Assembly: GCF_002163755.1 (NCBI RefSeq)
Contig: NZ_CP015864.1
Location: 372,001-436,000, forward strand
DNA length: 64,000 nt
Reading direction: 5' to 3'
Source of the DNA: Vibrio campbellii CAIM 519 = NBRC 15631 = ATCC 25920
GTDB lineage: Bacteria > Pseudomonadota > Gammaproteobacteria > Enterobacterales > Vibrionaceae
Below, piece after piece: positions 55,101 to 62,316 of this stretch. The position numbers were made by a program, and so were the translations under genes. A model generated the notes under the pieces. The model was not told the DNA's origin, did not search any database, and saw only the letters and a program-made list of their open reading frames with translations. How positions within the stretch are numbered: position 1 is the first letter of the stretch; the number at the start of each line of letters is the position of its first letter.

Positions 55101-56878
55101 CTCAGGTTGGGGTAAAAGCGCTTGAACAATCGCAGGTATATCAAAAATTCTGTCCTATACATACTGTTGCGGACCCTAGTTTAACTAAGCTTAGATCTCT
55201 GTTAAAAGCGCCCGATTTATCTAAGCTCGATGACTCTATGTTTGCTGGGCATATGGTTTCCGTAAAAGTCAATGATGAATGGCTCCCACTCGAAGACAGG
55301 GTTAATAGCGGTGAAGCCATTACGCCGACTATGCCAATTAGAGTACTTATTATTCTTGATATGAAGGATGAAACGCTGACCAAGTTCAAAGAAGAAGGTT
55401 TGCTTACTCTTGTGCCTGTGGGTGTTAGACCTGTGCGGCAAAATAGGTTCTTTGACGATTTTGGGTCTTACACTACTGAATATGTTCGTGAAATTGCACC
55501 GGAATCACTAGTTGAAACTGAGAGGGCGTATTTAACAGAGAAACAAATGTTAGAGACAGATACGACACTATACGGTGTTGTTGTAAGTCCTACTTATTAC
55601 TTTGGATGCAACATCATGAGTGGCATCAAACCTATTGCTGATGACTACGGTAGCAAAGAATGGAAGTCGGTGTTTGGTCAGGTAGATGAACAGCACTCAG
55701 CGGCTTATGTGATGCGTTACCTTCTAGAAGTCGGTGTACCAAATGTCAGTAAAACAGAATCAAAGTTAACGTATAAGAGAGAGCTCGTACTTAAAACTCA
55801 AGACGGTAAGGAGATTACCTCTAGTACGGATAAGGCATCCATCTTTAATTTGACTATGTCAAAAGAGCATGAATTCTTATATGAGAAAACTTTCTTAGCA
55901 AGAGCGGGCAAAAAAGCGGTCGAATATCCGGAGCTATTCTCAGATGCTAAGGCAAATTTGTACATTTATGACGCTAGCGTGAAGAGCCTCATTCCCGGAA
56001 GTAAGCACGACGATATAATGGAGGCGATCGGCTGGACGAAGAAGCAGCCATCCTATGATACTTCTGAAAAAGCAACGAAGTTGTTGCTCATCGTCAGTAC
56101 AAAATCTGTTGAAAATGTAGAACAAATACTTGAGCGAGGAGGGTTTGACCGTCAGCGCTTACCCGTGGACATTCGTTTGAAAGCAAACGATGCAAGAGGT
56201 CTCTATAATTTTGAACATCAAGATGTAGATTTGTATCCATTAGGAAAGGTAGAAGTGAACCTCGAGAAGAAAGAGGTGTCATTCAAACCTAAATCAATAC
56301 CGCAAAGCCTGAGTGAGGTATCGGATCATCTTTCTAGCAACCTAAGTAAACTTGTAAACGACTTGGTGGTTAAGGAAGGTGTTTTATCACCAGACTTTGT
56401 CGACACTGATCTATACGCAGTCGAGATATCATTAAAATACATTAATGCAACCGGGAAAGAGATGACTGGCTTACGCCCGTTTATTACTAGAGGAAACGAT
56501 GCCCCATACATTATGCTCGATATTGATGGGAAAGCTGGACTTTCTTTAAACGCTTCATCACAAAGGCTCCCTGTTCGAGCTATAGATACAACGGCGCCAA
56601 CTTTGTTCAACTTGCGAGAAATCCATTACAACCATAGTTGGTATGAGATGAGTGAGAAAGAGTTTAAAGCTATTTCTGAATATACTGCAGGAACGACTGA
56701 CGATGCTGATTCCAACTTAGCAAGTTTAAATCGTAGTAAGATGTCCCATAAGGCTACCCCTTTGAGTGTTTGGATGAATGCGGAACCAATCATGAAAGAT
56801 TACTCAGTAGCTAAGGAGCTTCCACTATCTGCACAACGAGAGCAAATCCTCAAAAAGTGGTTGTTTGATGGAAAATAA
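52154..56878 (+). CDS. 1574-residue OmpA-domain protein, candidate T6SS effector
   Basis: No signal peptide. Residues about 640-755 form an OmpA-like peptidoglycan-binding domain placed in the middle of the chain: LTLFFEFDSANDEL, LNIEGYTCDIGSVEYN, LSKKRAAALK. A hydrophobic glycine/alanine-rich segment follows near 797-816 (LGFAAPMLGPGAALAYGLYW). The regions before and after match no family I can name. A cell-wall-binding domain in a protein without its own export signal, encoded beside T6SS genes and a MIX-like protein, fits a T6SS-delivered effector acting in the periplasm. A structural or adaptor role is possible. It reads into a bidirectional terminator shared with vasH. Confidence 0.5.
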   Translation: MARAKIEQHALYLMGQLVGPDGKAITGNGLYPLPGFTLALPELAVDKTADGSNSKNESPLYFSDSSGRLQGWNTKVQSVEDLDGNKLSSSPLLISSTTDKLKPVYIPPYLIPAAVMSEDTAWTQRLTALAKDVVSSSDESIEVGVVTNRDIEQDQKRSKDPTERRFLAPELARFFIHKAEAAEAQNKGAYQRLYKGIYSGEYKQEFYYLRIPQVWTINLFFSADYFEGAEVTLSGQPENLIIKGDAKDIGNKITSRVRPITYFDIANQASDSDVAEEVTQYVATFWITGGHLDEDAQIKQLVRFDIDLEGIKRYWEAKDVSSDSQMAQVAKLNIPNNCYSLSEQVLHLPIYSIAGRSIILSGDPISVEESLFQHAPDTFKGWLDWSKNQPYTGENKPANDVQPSINILNSIGKYKEVIAASASGVMDPFSMTTVHKAFSAGLNGGQAGATLDALKLAVGIDAKAKGFLDYAQKLKPPAQGTLTPISDLANALNWSNHLGGALPGVYTIPPVLQHFWHKVDDKILTPLKPAVRAIEYALDKPFGFAELVSSGLEIPKGIENSESAFNAYIDKSKEYGQKTQSVISTLLLSDEKDRQALLESEAEHKKALLEAFSDKSVSHKVLLNGSPLLEKKQAKEGEASYLTLFFEFDSANDELTNSDKKLVSKVAEYLRNTESEMLLNIEGYTCDIGSVEYNTKLSKKRAAALKSSILEDLGTDAIKWEHRISALGKGVYADNDTSNRRLSRRAEMKFYLNSAFEYPACRSWLLALEKNRQKAVLAEMKVHKDIWKFSGQAFDIALGFAAPMLGPGAALAYGLYWSGETLVSTLDGAAKILNKEVEEYKEKQKRFSEFDVVGQALLYRGLPAFDELSVVGKAYIKRAIALNGLLRLLLLESQIKEENKTTNYVSEYNAVNHLTSGQRDLDIEGYIKTYLLSDDWDLGGTWLPSFHLDEAWLETKNIYRSASESVLSFAAMTSYVTYRAKQSQVGVKALEQSQVYQKFCPIHTVADPSLTKLRSLLKAPDLSKLDDSMFAGHMVSVKVNDEWLPLEDRVNSGEAITPTMPIRVLIILDMKDETLTKFKEEGLLTLVPVGVRPVRQNRFFDDFGSYTTEYVREIAPESLVETERAYLTEKQMLETDTTLYGVVVSPTYYFGCNIMSGIKPIADDYGSKEWKSVFGQVDEQHSAAYVMRYLLEVGVPNVSKTESKLTYKRELVLKTQDGKEITSSTDKASIFNLTMSKEHEFLYEKTFLARAGKKAVEYPELFSDAKANLYIYDASVKSLIPGSKHDDIMEAIGWTKKQPSYDTSEKATKLLLIVSTKSVENVEQILERGGFDRQRLPVDIRLKANDARGLYNFEHQDVDLYPLGKVEVNLEKKEVSFKPKSIPQSLSEVSDHLSSNLSKLVNDLVVKEGVLSPDFVDTDLYAVEISLKYINATGKEMTGLRPFITRGNDAPYIMLDIDGKAGLSLNASSQRLPVRAIDTTAPTLFNLREIHYNHSWYEMSEKEFKAISEYTAGTTDDADSNLASLNRSKMSHKATPLSVWMNAEPIMKDYSVAKELPLSAQREQILKKWLFDGK

Positions 56879-56906
56879 AAAAACCGCCTTCGGGCGGTTT
56901 TTCTTT
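56879..56906. terminator. Terminator shared by the effector module and vasH
   Basis: Stem AAACCGCC / GGGCGGTTT with a four-base loop and A and T runs on both sides, between convergent genes. Confidence 0.88.
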
Positions 56907-56933
56907 TCTTACCAATGCAAACTGAAGTAAGAT

Positions 56934-56978
56934 TTTCTCGCTTCTCGCTTCTCGCTTCTCGCTTCTCGCTTCTCGCTT
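56934..56978. repeat. Heptanucleotide tandem repeat (CTTCTCG)n
   Basis: Five perfect copies of CTTCTCG plus partial copies at each end, finishing at the vasH stop codon. It lies outside the vasH reading frame. Confidence 0.95.
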
Positions 56979-58605
56979 AACCAGCTGCAGAAATATCGTA
57001 TTTCTTCATTTTATGGTTGAGTGTGCTCATTGGCAGCGCCAATTGCTCGGCGGCTTTCTTGGTGTGCCAATTACAGGCATTTAAGCAATCGATGATCACT
57101 GTGCGCTCGTATTGGCTGACAACGTCCTTTAGGCCGATTGCCGCGCCTTCTAAATCCGCTTGTGCTGGCTCGTAAGCAGGTTGTTCTGGAGCAGGTGATG
57201 CCGCTTTTACTTCAATACTTGGCGTGTCTTCTGGGATTTGCTCACCGAACTCAATGTGAGTGATGGTTTCAAAATCTGACAGCAGTACCGAGCGTTCGAT
57301 GATGTTTTTCAGCTCACGAACGTTACCCGGATAAGAGTAAGCAAGCAGCTGTTTACGCACGTTGGCACTTAACCCTGGCGCTTGCGGTAAGCCTAGGGTC
57401 TTGGTCGTGTGCTGCACGAAATGTTCTGCGAGAGGAATAATGTCTGACTCACGTTCTCTCAATGGAGGCAGCGTAATCGGGAATACATTCAAGCGATAGA
57501 ACAAGTCAGCACGGAACCCGCCGTCTTTGATCTGCTGCATAAGATTGCAGTGGGTGGCTGCGATAACGCGAACGTCTACCTCAATCTCTTTACTGGCACC
57601 GATAGGGCGAACCTTACGCTCTTGCAGTACTCGAAGCAGCTTAGCTTGAAGTAGCATTGGCATATCACCAATCTCATCTAGGAATAGGGTGCCACCGTTG
57701 GCTGCTTCAAACAGGCCCACTTTATCTTTGTCTGCGCCCGTGAATGAGCCTTTCTTATGCCCAAAAAGTTCCGATTCCAATAACTGCTCTGGAATAGCCG
57801 CACAGTTTTGAACGATCAAAGGCTGGTCTGCTCGGTTAGAGTTCTCGTGAATGTACTTCGCGATCACTTCTTTACCTGCACCAGTTTCACCACGCAACAG
57901 AACGTCGACAGGAAGTGATAGCACCTTATCAAGACGATTTAAAACATTGAGCATTTCTTCGCTCTCTGCAATCGGGCCTTGATAGGTTTTCTTGGTACGC
58001 TTTTTAAGCTGAGTGTTCTCACGGAGCAGTGCTTGGTTATCGGCACTCAGGCTTTTAATCACTTGCCCATATTGCTCTAACCAAACTGCTTGGCGAATAT
58101 TACTCGCGGCCATACGACAGAACTCAGTGAGTGCGGCTTCGTTGTCGATAACGCTTAAATCGAGTAATACTAACAGGCCGATGGTTTTACTATCGTTGTC
58201 GATAAGTGGCCAAGCCAATAAGTTTTCGCTCTTTAGTCCAAGTATCTGCTCGCTTTGATAAATGCTTTCACAGTCGTAACCGTTGTACTTATACAGCTCG
58301 TTGATCAACACCACTTCACCATTGCGAATCGCAAAGTTAAATGGGTCGTTCTCACTGGCAGAATCTATCTGCAATGCTTCCCAAGGGTGGGAAACAATCG
58401 TTTTATCGTTATGGTGAGCGGTACTTGGGATCAACGCTTGACCAGTCTGGTCTAAAACGTAAATGATGCCATGCTTTGCGAGTGTCATTTGTCTCGCAGC
58501 GGTCAACACGGCATCTAACGTTTGGGTCAGCTGGCTGCGATCAGCCAAAGATTGGCTGATCGCAAGTAGGGCGTTGCTAAGTTCGCTATGGTTAGCTGAA
58601 CGCAT
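56977..58605 (-). CDS. vasH: VasH, sigma-54-dependent activator of T6SS
   Basis: 542 residues. N-terminal GAF-like sensor domain (about 20-190), AAA+ domain with Walker A GETGAGKE, the sigma-54 contact loop GSFTGA (286-291, a GAFTGA variant with Ser) and Walker B GGTLFLDEIGD, and a C-terminal Fis-type helix-turn-helix (NWHTKKAAEQLALPMSTLNHKMKKY). The start overlaps the clpV stop by 14 bases, so both are on one mRNA. In V. cholerae VasH drives sigma-54 promoters of hcp units; suitable promoters lie at 61639 and 48792. Confidence 0.92.
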   Translation of the reverse strand: MRSANHSELSNALLAISQSLADRSQLTQTLDAVLTAARQMTLAKHGIIYVLDQTGQALIPSTAHHNDKTIVSHPWEALQIDSASENDPFNFAIRNGEVVLINELYKYNGYDCESIYQSEQILGLKSENLLAWPLIDNDSKTIGLLVLLDLSVIDNEAALTEFCRMAASNIRQAVWLEQYGQVIKSLSADNQALLRENTQLKKRTKKTYQGPIAESEEMLNVLNRLDKVLSLPVDVLLRGETGAGKEVIAKYIHENSNRADQPLIVQNCAAIPEQLLESELFGHKKGSFTGADKDKVGLFEAANGGTLFLDEIGDMPMLLQAKLLRVLQERKVRPIGASKEIEVDVRVIAATHCNLMQQIKDGGFRADLFYRLNVFPITLPPLRERESDIIPLAEHFVQHTTKTLGLPQAPGLSANVRKQLLAYSYPGNVRELKNIIERSVLLSDFETITHIEFGEQIPEDTPSIEVKAASPAPEQPAYEPAQADLEGAAIGLKDVVSQYERTVIIDCLNACNWHTKKAAEQLALPMSTLNHKMKKYDISAAG

Positions 58606-61276
58606 AGGTTAGTGTTCCTTGCTCATCGACAGAAACTGCGATTTGCGTATGTGAATCATCCTTGTCATGCACCAGTAGCTGTGTCGATAGCTGCGGCAGT
58701 AACTGACGGTTGATGACCGCGTCAATGTTACGTGCGCCTGTTTCAGCAAGGCGACAGTTACCCAGTACGAATTCAACCAAGCTTTCTTCGTAGCTCAGAG
58801 ACAATTTGTGATGGCTCTGTAGACGCTGAGAGACTTTGTTCAGCTTATGGTGAATGATTTCTGTCATTGCTTCATCAGATAGCGGAACAAACGGAAGCAC
58901 AGACATACGTGCCAACAGCGCCGGTTTGAAGTGTTGGTTCAAAGTAGGTCGGATAGCTTCTGCGATGATGTTTGCATCGATGTCTTTTGATTGATGAACC
59001 AAAGATTCAATCTCGTGCGTCGCAAGGTTGCTGGTCATGATGATCAGCGTATTCTTGAAGTCGATGGTGCGGCCTTCGCCGTCGTTTAACGTACCTTTGT
59101 CGAACACTTGGTAGAACAGGTTCAACACTTCTGGGTCGGCTTTTTCCACTTCATCTAGCAGTACAACAGAATATGGGCGTTGACGTACCGCTTCTGTCAG
59201 CATGCCGCCTTCACCGTAACCTACGTAACCCGGAGGTGAACCAATTAGGCGAGATACCGTGTGCTTCTCTTGGAACTCAGACATGTTGATGGTCGTCATA
59301 AAGCGCTCGCCACCAAACATTTGATCAGCGATCGCACGAGCCGTTTCAGTTTTACCCACGCCACTTGGGCCAACCAGCAGGAATACGCCTGTTGGTGCGT
59401 CTGGATTACCTAGGCCAGCTTTCGCCGTTTGAATGCCTTCAGACAGTGCATCGATAGCGTATTCTTGGCCTTTGATGCTTTGTGTTAGGCTTTCTTTCAG
59501 TTTTAGCGTGGTCTCTGCTTCGTCTTGAAGCATCTTACCCATTGGAATACCGGTCCAGTCCGAGATCACGTGGCTGACTTCATCTGGGCCAACTTCAAAA
59601 TGAACCAGTGGGTTGCCATTGCGGATTGCGTCTAGCTGTTCTTGGCAGGCTGAAATTGCAATGCGAACCGCTTCTTCATCCATTTCTGCATATGGAGAAA
59701 CGTCTTGCTCTTGTTCTGAATCTTCGTCTGCAACAAGCTCTTCTTCGTTTGTTTCGCCAAACACCAGTTCATGCAAGCGAGAGCGTAGAGCAATCATCTC
59801 TTGGATCTGCTCTTTTTCTTTGTGCCATTGCGCTTCTTGCTCTGCTAACTCTTCTTTGGTTGTTTCCATTGCCAGTTTTAGGTCCGGAATGTTAGCAAGG
59901 CTGTGCTTGTCACCAGTTTGCTGCAGAGCATCACGCTCAAGTGCTTCAAGCTCGCGCTGTTGGGCAGCAAGTTCTTGCTGAAGTGTTTCTACAGAAGCAG
60001 GGATAGCATTAAGGCTGATGTTCACTCGCGCACATGCCGTATCTAGTACATCGATCGCTTTGTCTGGTAGTTGACGGCCAGAGATGTAACGAGCAGAAAG
60101 CGCTGCAGCTGCGGTGATCGCGTCATCACGCACGTAAACATTGTGTGACTTCTCGTAAGCTGGGCGCAGACCACGAATGATCAATGCCGCTTGCTCTGGA
60201 GAAGGCTCATCAAGTTTTACCAGCTGGAAGCGACGTGCAAGCGCTGGATCTTTCTCGAAGTACTTTTTGTATTCCGACCAGGTTGTTGCAGCAATTGTTT
60301 TCACTTCGCCACGTGCTAGGGCAGGTTTTAACAAGTTGGCTGCATCACTGCCGCCCGCTTGGTTACCGCCGCCGACTAGAGTGTGTGCTTCATCGATGAA
60401 TAGGATGATTGGCGTTGGCGAGTTTTTCACTTCATCCAATACTGCGTTTAGGCGTTTTTCGAATTCACCTTTTACGCTTGCACCTGCTTGTAGAAGACCC
60501 ATGTCCAGACCGTAAAGCTCAACACCTTTAAGGTTGTCTGGTACGTCGCCTTGTACGATTTTTAGCGCCAAGCCTTCTACGACTGCGGTTTTACCAACGC
60601 CCGGCTCACCGACAGCGATAGGGTTGTTTTTACGGCGACGAGCAAGAATGTCCACGATTTGGCGGATTTCTTGGTCACGACAGAAAACAGGATCGATTTC
60701 GCCTTTGCGTGCTTTACCAGTGAAGTCTGTCGTGAACTTGCTCAATGCCGAGCCATCTTCGCGAGCTTGTGTTTTTTCGGAAGTCGCGACTTGCGCCTCA
60801 ATAGAGTGGCTTGTTAGCTCTGCAAAGTTACGCTTAAGGCTGTCAGGGTTGACCGCTTCGAGGATAGAGGCGTAACCGTGTTGGCCGTAACGGAGAGGGT
60901 TGCTAACAAGAGTAAGGAGTAGGGCGCCAGAGCGGATTTGTGTTTCGGATAGATCTAAAGAAGAAACCAGCCAGCTTTCTTGTAACCATTCGATTAATAA
61001 AGCAGAAAAAACAGGTTTGCTGCCATTTCCTTTGGCGTTGGTATCGAGTGTGGATCGAACCGATTGTCTTAATAAGTTCTCAGAACAATCAAAATGACTT
61101 AATAAGACGTCAAAATCACTATTTGGCCTTTCTAAAAGACTCAGTAAATAATGCTCAATTTGAACTTCGTTTGCTTTTTCAGAGACTGCAAGTGCAGCCG
61201 CGTCTTCTAATGCCACTTTTGCAATCGGGTGTAGACGCTGAATTAATGAAGAAAGGTTTATATTTATCATAGCCAT
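58592..61276 (-). CDS. clpV: ClpV (TssH), T6SS sheath-recycling ATPase
   Basis: About 894 residues from the ATG at 61276 (MAMININLSSLIQRL); a GTG at 61306 and an ATG at 61270 are also in frame and no ribosome-binding site is strong. N-terminal Clp repeat domain, first AAA+ domain with GEPGVGKTA (Lys229) and FIDEAHTLVGGG, a coiled-coil middle domain with an acidic insert (EEELVADEDSEQEQD), and second AAA+ domain with GPSGVGKTET and VVLLDEVEKAD. ClpV dismantles the contracted TssB/TssC sheath after firing. The sheath genes are not in the window. Confidence 0.94.
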   Translation of the reverse strand: MAMININLSSLIQRLHPIAKVALEDAAALAVSEKANEVQIEHYLLSLLERPNSDFDVLLSHFDCSENLLRQSVRSTLDTNAKGNGSKPVFSALLIEWLQESWLVSSLDLSETQIRSGALLLTLVSNPLRYGQHGYASILEAVNPDSLKRNFAELTSHSIEAQVATSEKTQAREDGSALSKFTTDFTGKARKGEIDPVFCRDQEIRQIVDILARRRKNNPIAVGEPGVGKTAVVEGLALKIVQGDVPDNLKGVELYGLDMGLLQAGASVKGEFEKRLNAVLDEVKNSPTPIILFIDEAHTLVGGGNQAGGSDAANLLKPALARGEVKTIAATTWSEYKKYFEKDPALARRFQLVKLDEPSPEQAALIIRGLRPAYEKSHNVYVRDDAITAAAALSARYISGRQLPDKAIDVLDTACARVNISLNAIPASVETLQQELAAQQRELEALERDALQQTGDKHSLANIPDLKLAMETTKEELAEQEAQWHKEKEQIQEMIALRSRLHELVFGETNEEELVADEDSEQEQDVSPYAEMDEEAVRIAISACQEQLDAIRNGNPLVHFEVGPDEVSHVISDWTGIPMGKMLQDEAETTLKLKESLTQSIKGQEYAIDALSEGIQTAKAGLGNPDAPTGVFLLVGPSGVGKTETARAIADQMFGGERFMTTINMSEFQEKHTVSRLIGSPPGYVGYGEGGMLTEAVRQRPYSVVLLDEVEKADPEVLNLFYQVFDKGTLNDGEGRTIDFKNTLIIMTSNLATHEIESLVHQSKDIDANIIAEAIRPTLNQHFKPALLARMSVLPFVPLSDEAMTEIIHHKLNKVSQRLQSHHKLSLSYEESLVEFVLGNCRLAETGARNIDAVINRQLLPQLSTQLLVHDKDDSHTQIAVSVDEQGTLTYAFS

Positions 61277-61725
61277 TTTATTCTTTAGAGGAAAAGAGGT
61301 GGCCACTATTATACTAAAAGTGATAACGCTCTTTTTTTATCAAGATATTTTGACTATCGTTTGTTGGTGATTTTAATGACAATATTAGTGTGAATATTTA
61401 TCTTGAATAACGCTTCTTTGTTATTTTGAATTAATTAATGGTTAATCTAACTAAATAGCCAGTGTTAATAACTTTATTCTCCCTTTGATATATGGTTATT
61501 TTCACTTTTTATCTGAGAAACAATTTATTATTATCTTTTTCCAACTTTTTGGTTTTTTATCCAATAAATTGTACTTAATAAATTGATAAATAAAGCTGAA
61601 TTTAACCTAAGTGGTTGTATTTTAAGGTTTATAAAAGTTGGCACGGAGTTTGATTATACCAAGTAGTCGCGGTGATAAGCGATTTGGTGATTTAAACAAA
61701 ACAGATTTTAGAAAAGGAAATAACG
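61277..61725. other. Divergent promoter region between clpV and hcp
   Basis: 449 bp, extremely AT-rich, holding promoters for clpV-vasH (leftward) and hcp-vgrG (rightward, sigma-54). No gene seen. Confidence 0.6.
61639..61654 (+). promoter_or_regulatory. Sigma-54 promoter of hcp
   Basis: TGGCAC, five bases, TTGAT: -24 element perfect, -12 with one change (TTGA for TTGC). About 70 bp before the hcp ATG, the right place for VasH-dependent activation. Confidence 0.75.
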
Positions 61726-62244
61726 ATGCCAACTCCAGCATATATGTCTATCAAAGGTGAAACTCAAGGTCACATCACTAAAGATACTTACTCTGCAGAT
61801 TCTGTAGGTAACACATGGCAAGAAGCTCACGTTGATGAGTTCCTAGTTCAAGAACTAGACCACGTACTAACAGTACCGCGTGACCCACAAAGTGGTCAGC
61901 CTACTGGTCAACGTGTTCACCGTCCACTTGTTGTAACTAAAGTTCAAGACCGTTGTTCTCCACTACTATTCAACGCACTAGTATCTGGCGAAAAACTTCC
62001 TGAGTGTGTGATCCGTTTCTACCGTACTTCAGTTCAAGGTAAGCAAGAGCACTACTACTCAATCAAACTGATTGATGCACTACTAGTAGACATCCAAACT
62101 CGCATGAACCACTGTCAAGACGCTGCAACAGCAGACCGCGTGACAGAAGAAGTTCTTAAGCTGACTTACCGTGCAATCGAAGTAACTCACGAAAACTGTG
62201 GTACAGCTGGTAACGACGACTGGCGTGCTCCACGCGAAGCATAA
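61726..62244 (+). CDS. hcp: Hcp (TssD), T6SS tube protein
   Basis: 172 residues. MPTPAYMSIKGETQGHITKDT is the canonical Hcp N-terminus, and the body has the Hcp beta-barrel pattern (LVVTKVQDRCSPLLFNALVSGE, VIRFYRTS, YYSIKLIDALLVDIQT). Hexamers stack to form the expelled tube. Codon choice looks strongly biased, as expected for an abundant protein. AAGGA ribosome-binding site. A palindrome separates it from vgrG. Confidence 0.96.
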   Translation: MPTPAYMSIKGETQGHITKDTYSADSVGNTWQEAHVDEFLVQELDHVLTVPRDPQSGQPTGQRVHRPLVVTKVQDRCSPLLFNALVSGEKLPECVIRFYRTSVQGKQEHYYSIKLIDALLVDIQTRMNHCQDAATADRVTEEVLKLTYRAIEVTHENCGTAGNDDWRAPREA

Positions 62245-62266
62245 TTGCTTTTTGCGTAAAGTTTCA

Positions 62267-62289
62267 GGGCCAACAATTGTTGGCCCTAA
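62267..62289 (+). terminator. Palindrome between hcp and vgrG, probable attenuator
   Basis: Perfect palindrome AGGGCCAACAATTG / TTGGCCCT, stem of about ten bases, with only a weak T-rich tail. Likely partial termination or 3' end protection, giving more hcp than vgrG message. Confidence 0.6.
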
Positions 62290-62316
62290 TTCGATTATTT
62301 GTATCAGGTAAAAGAT

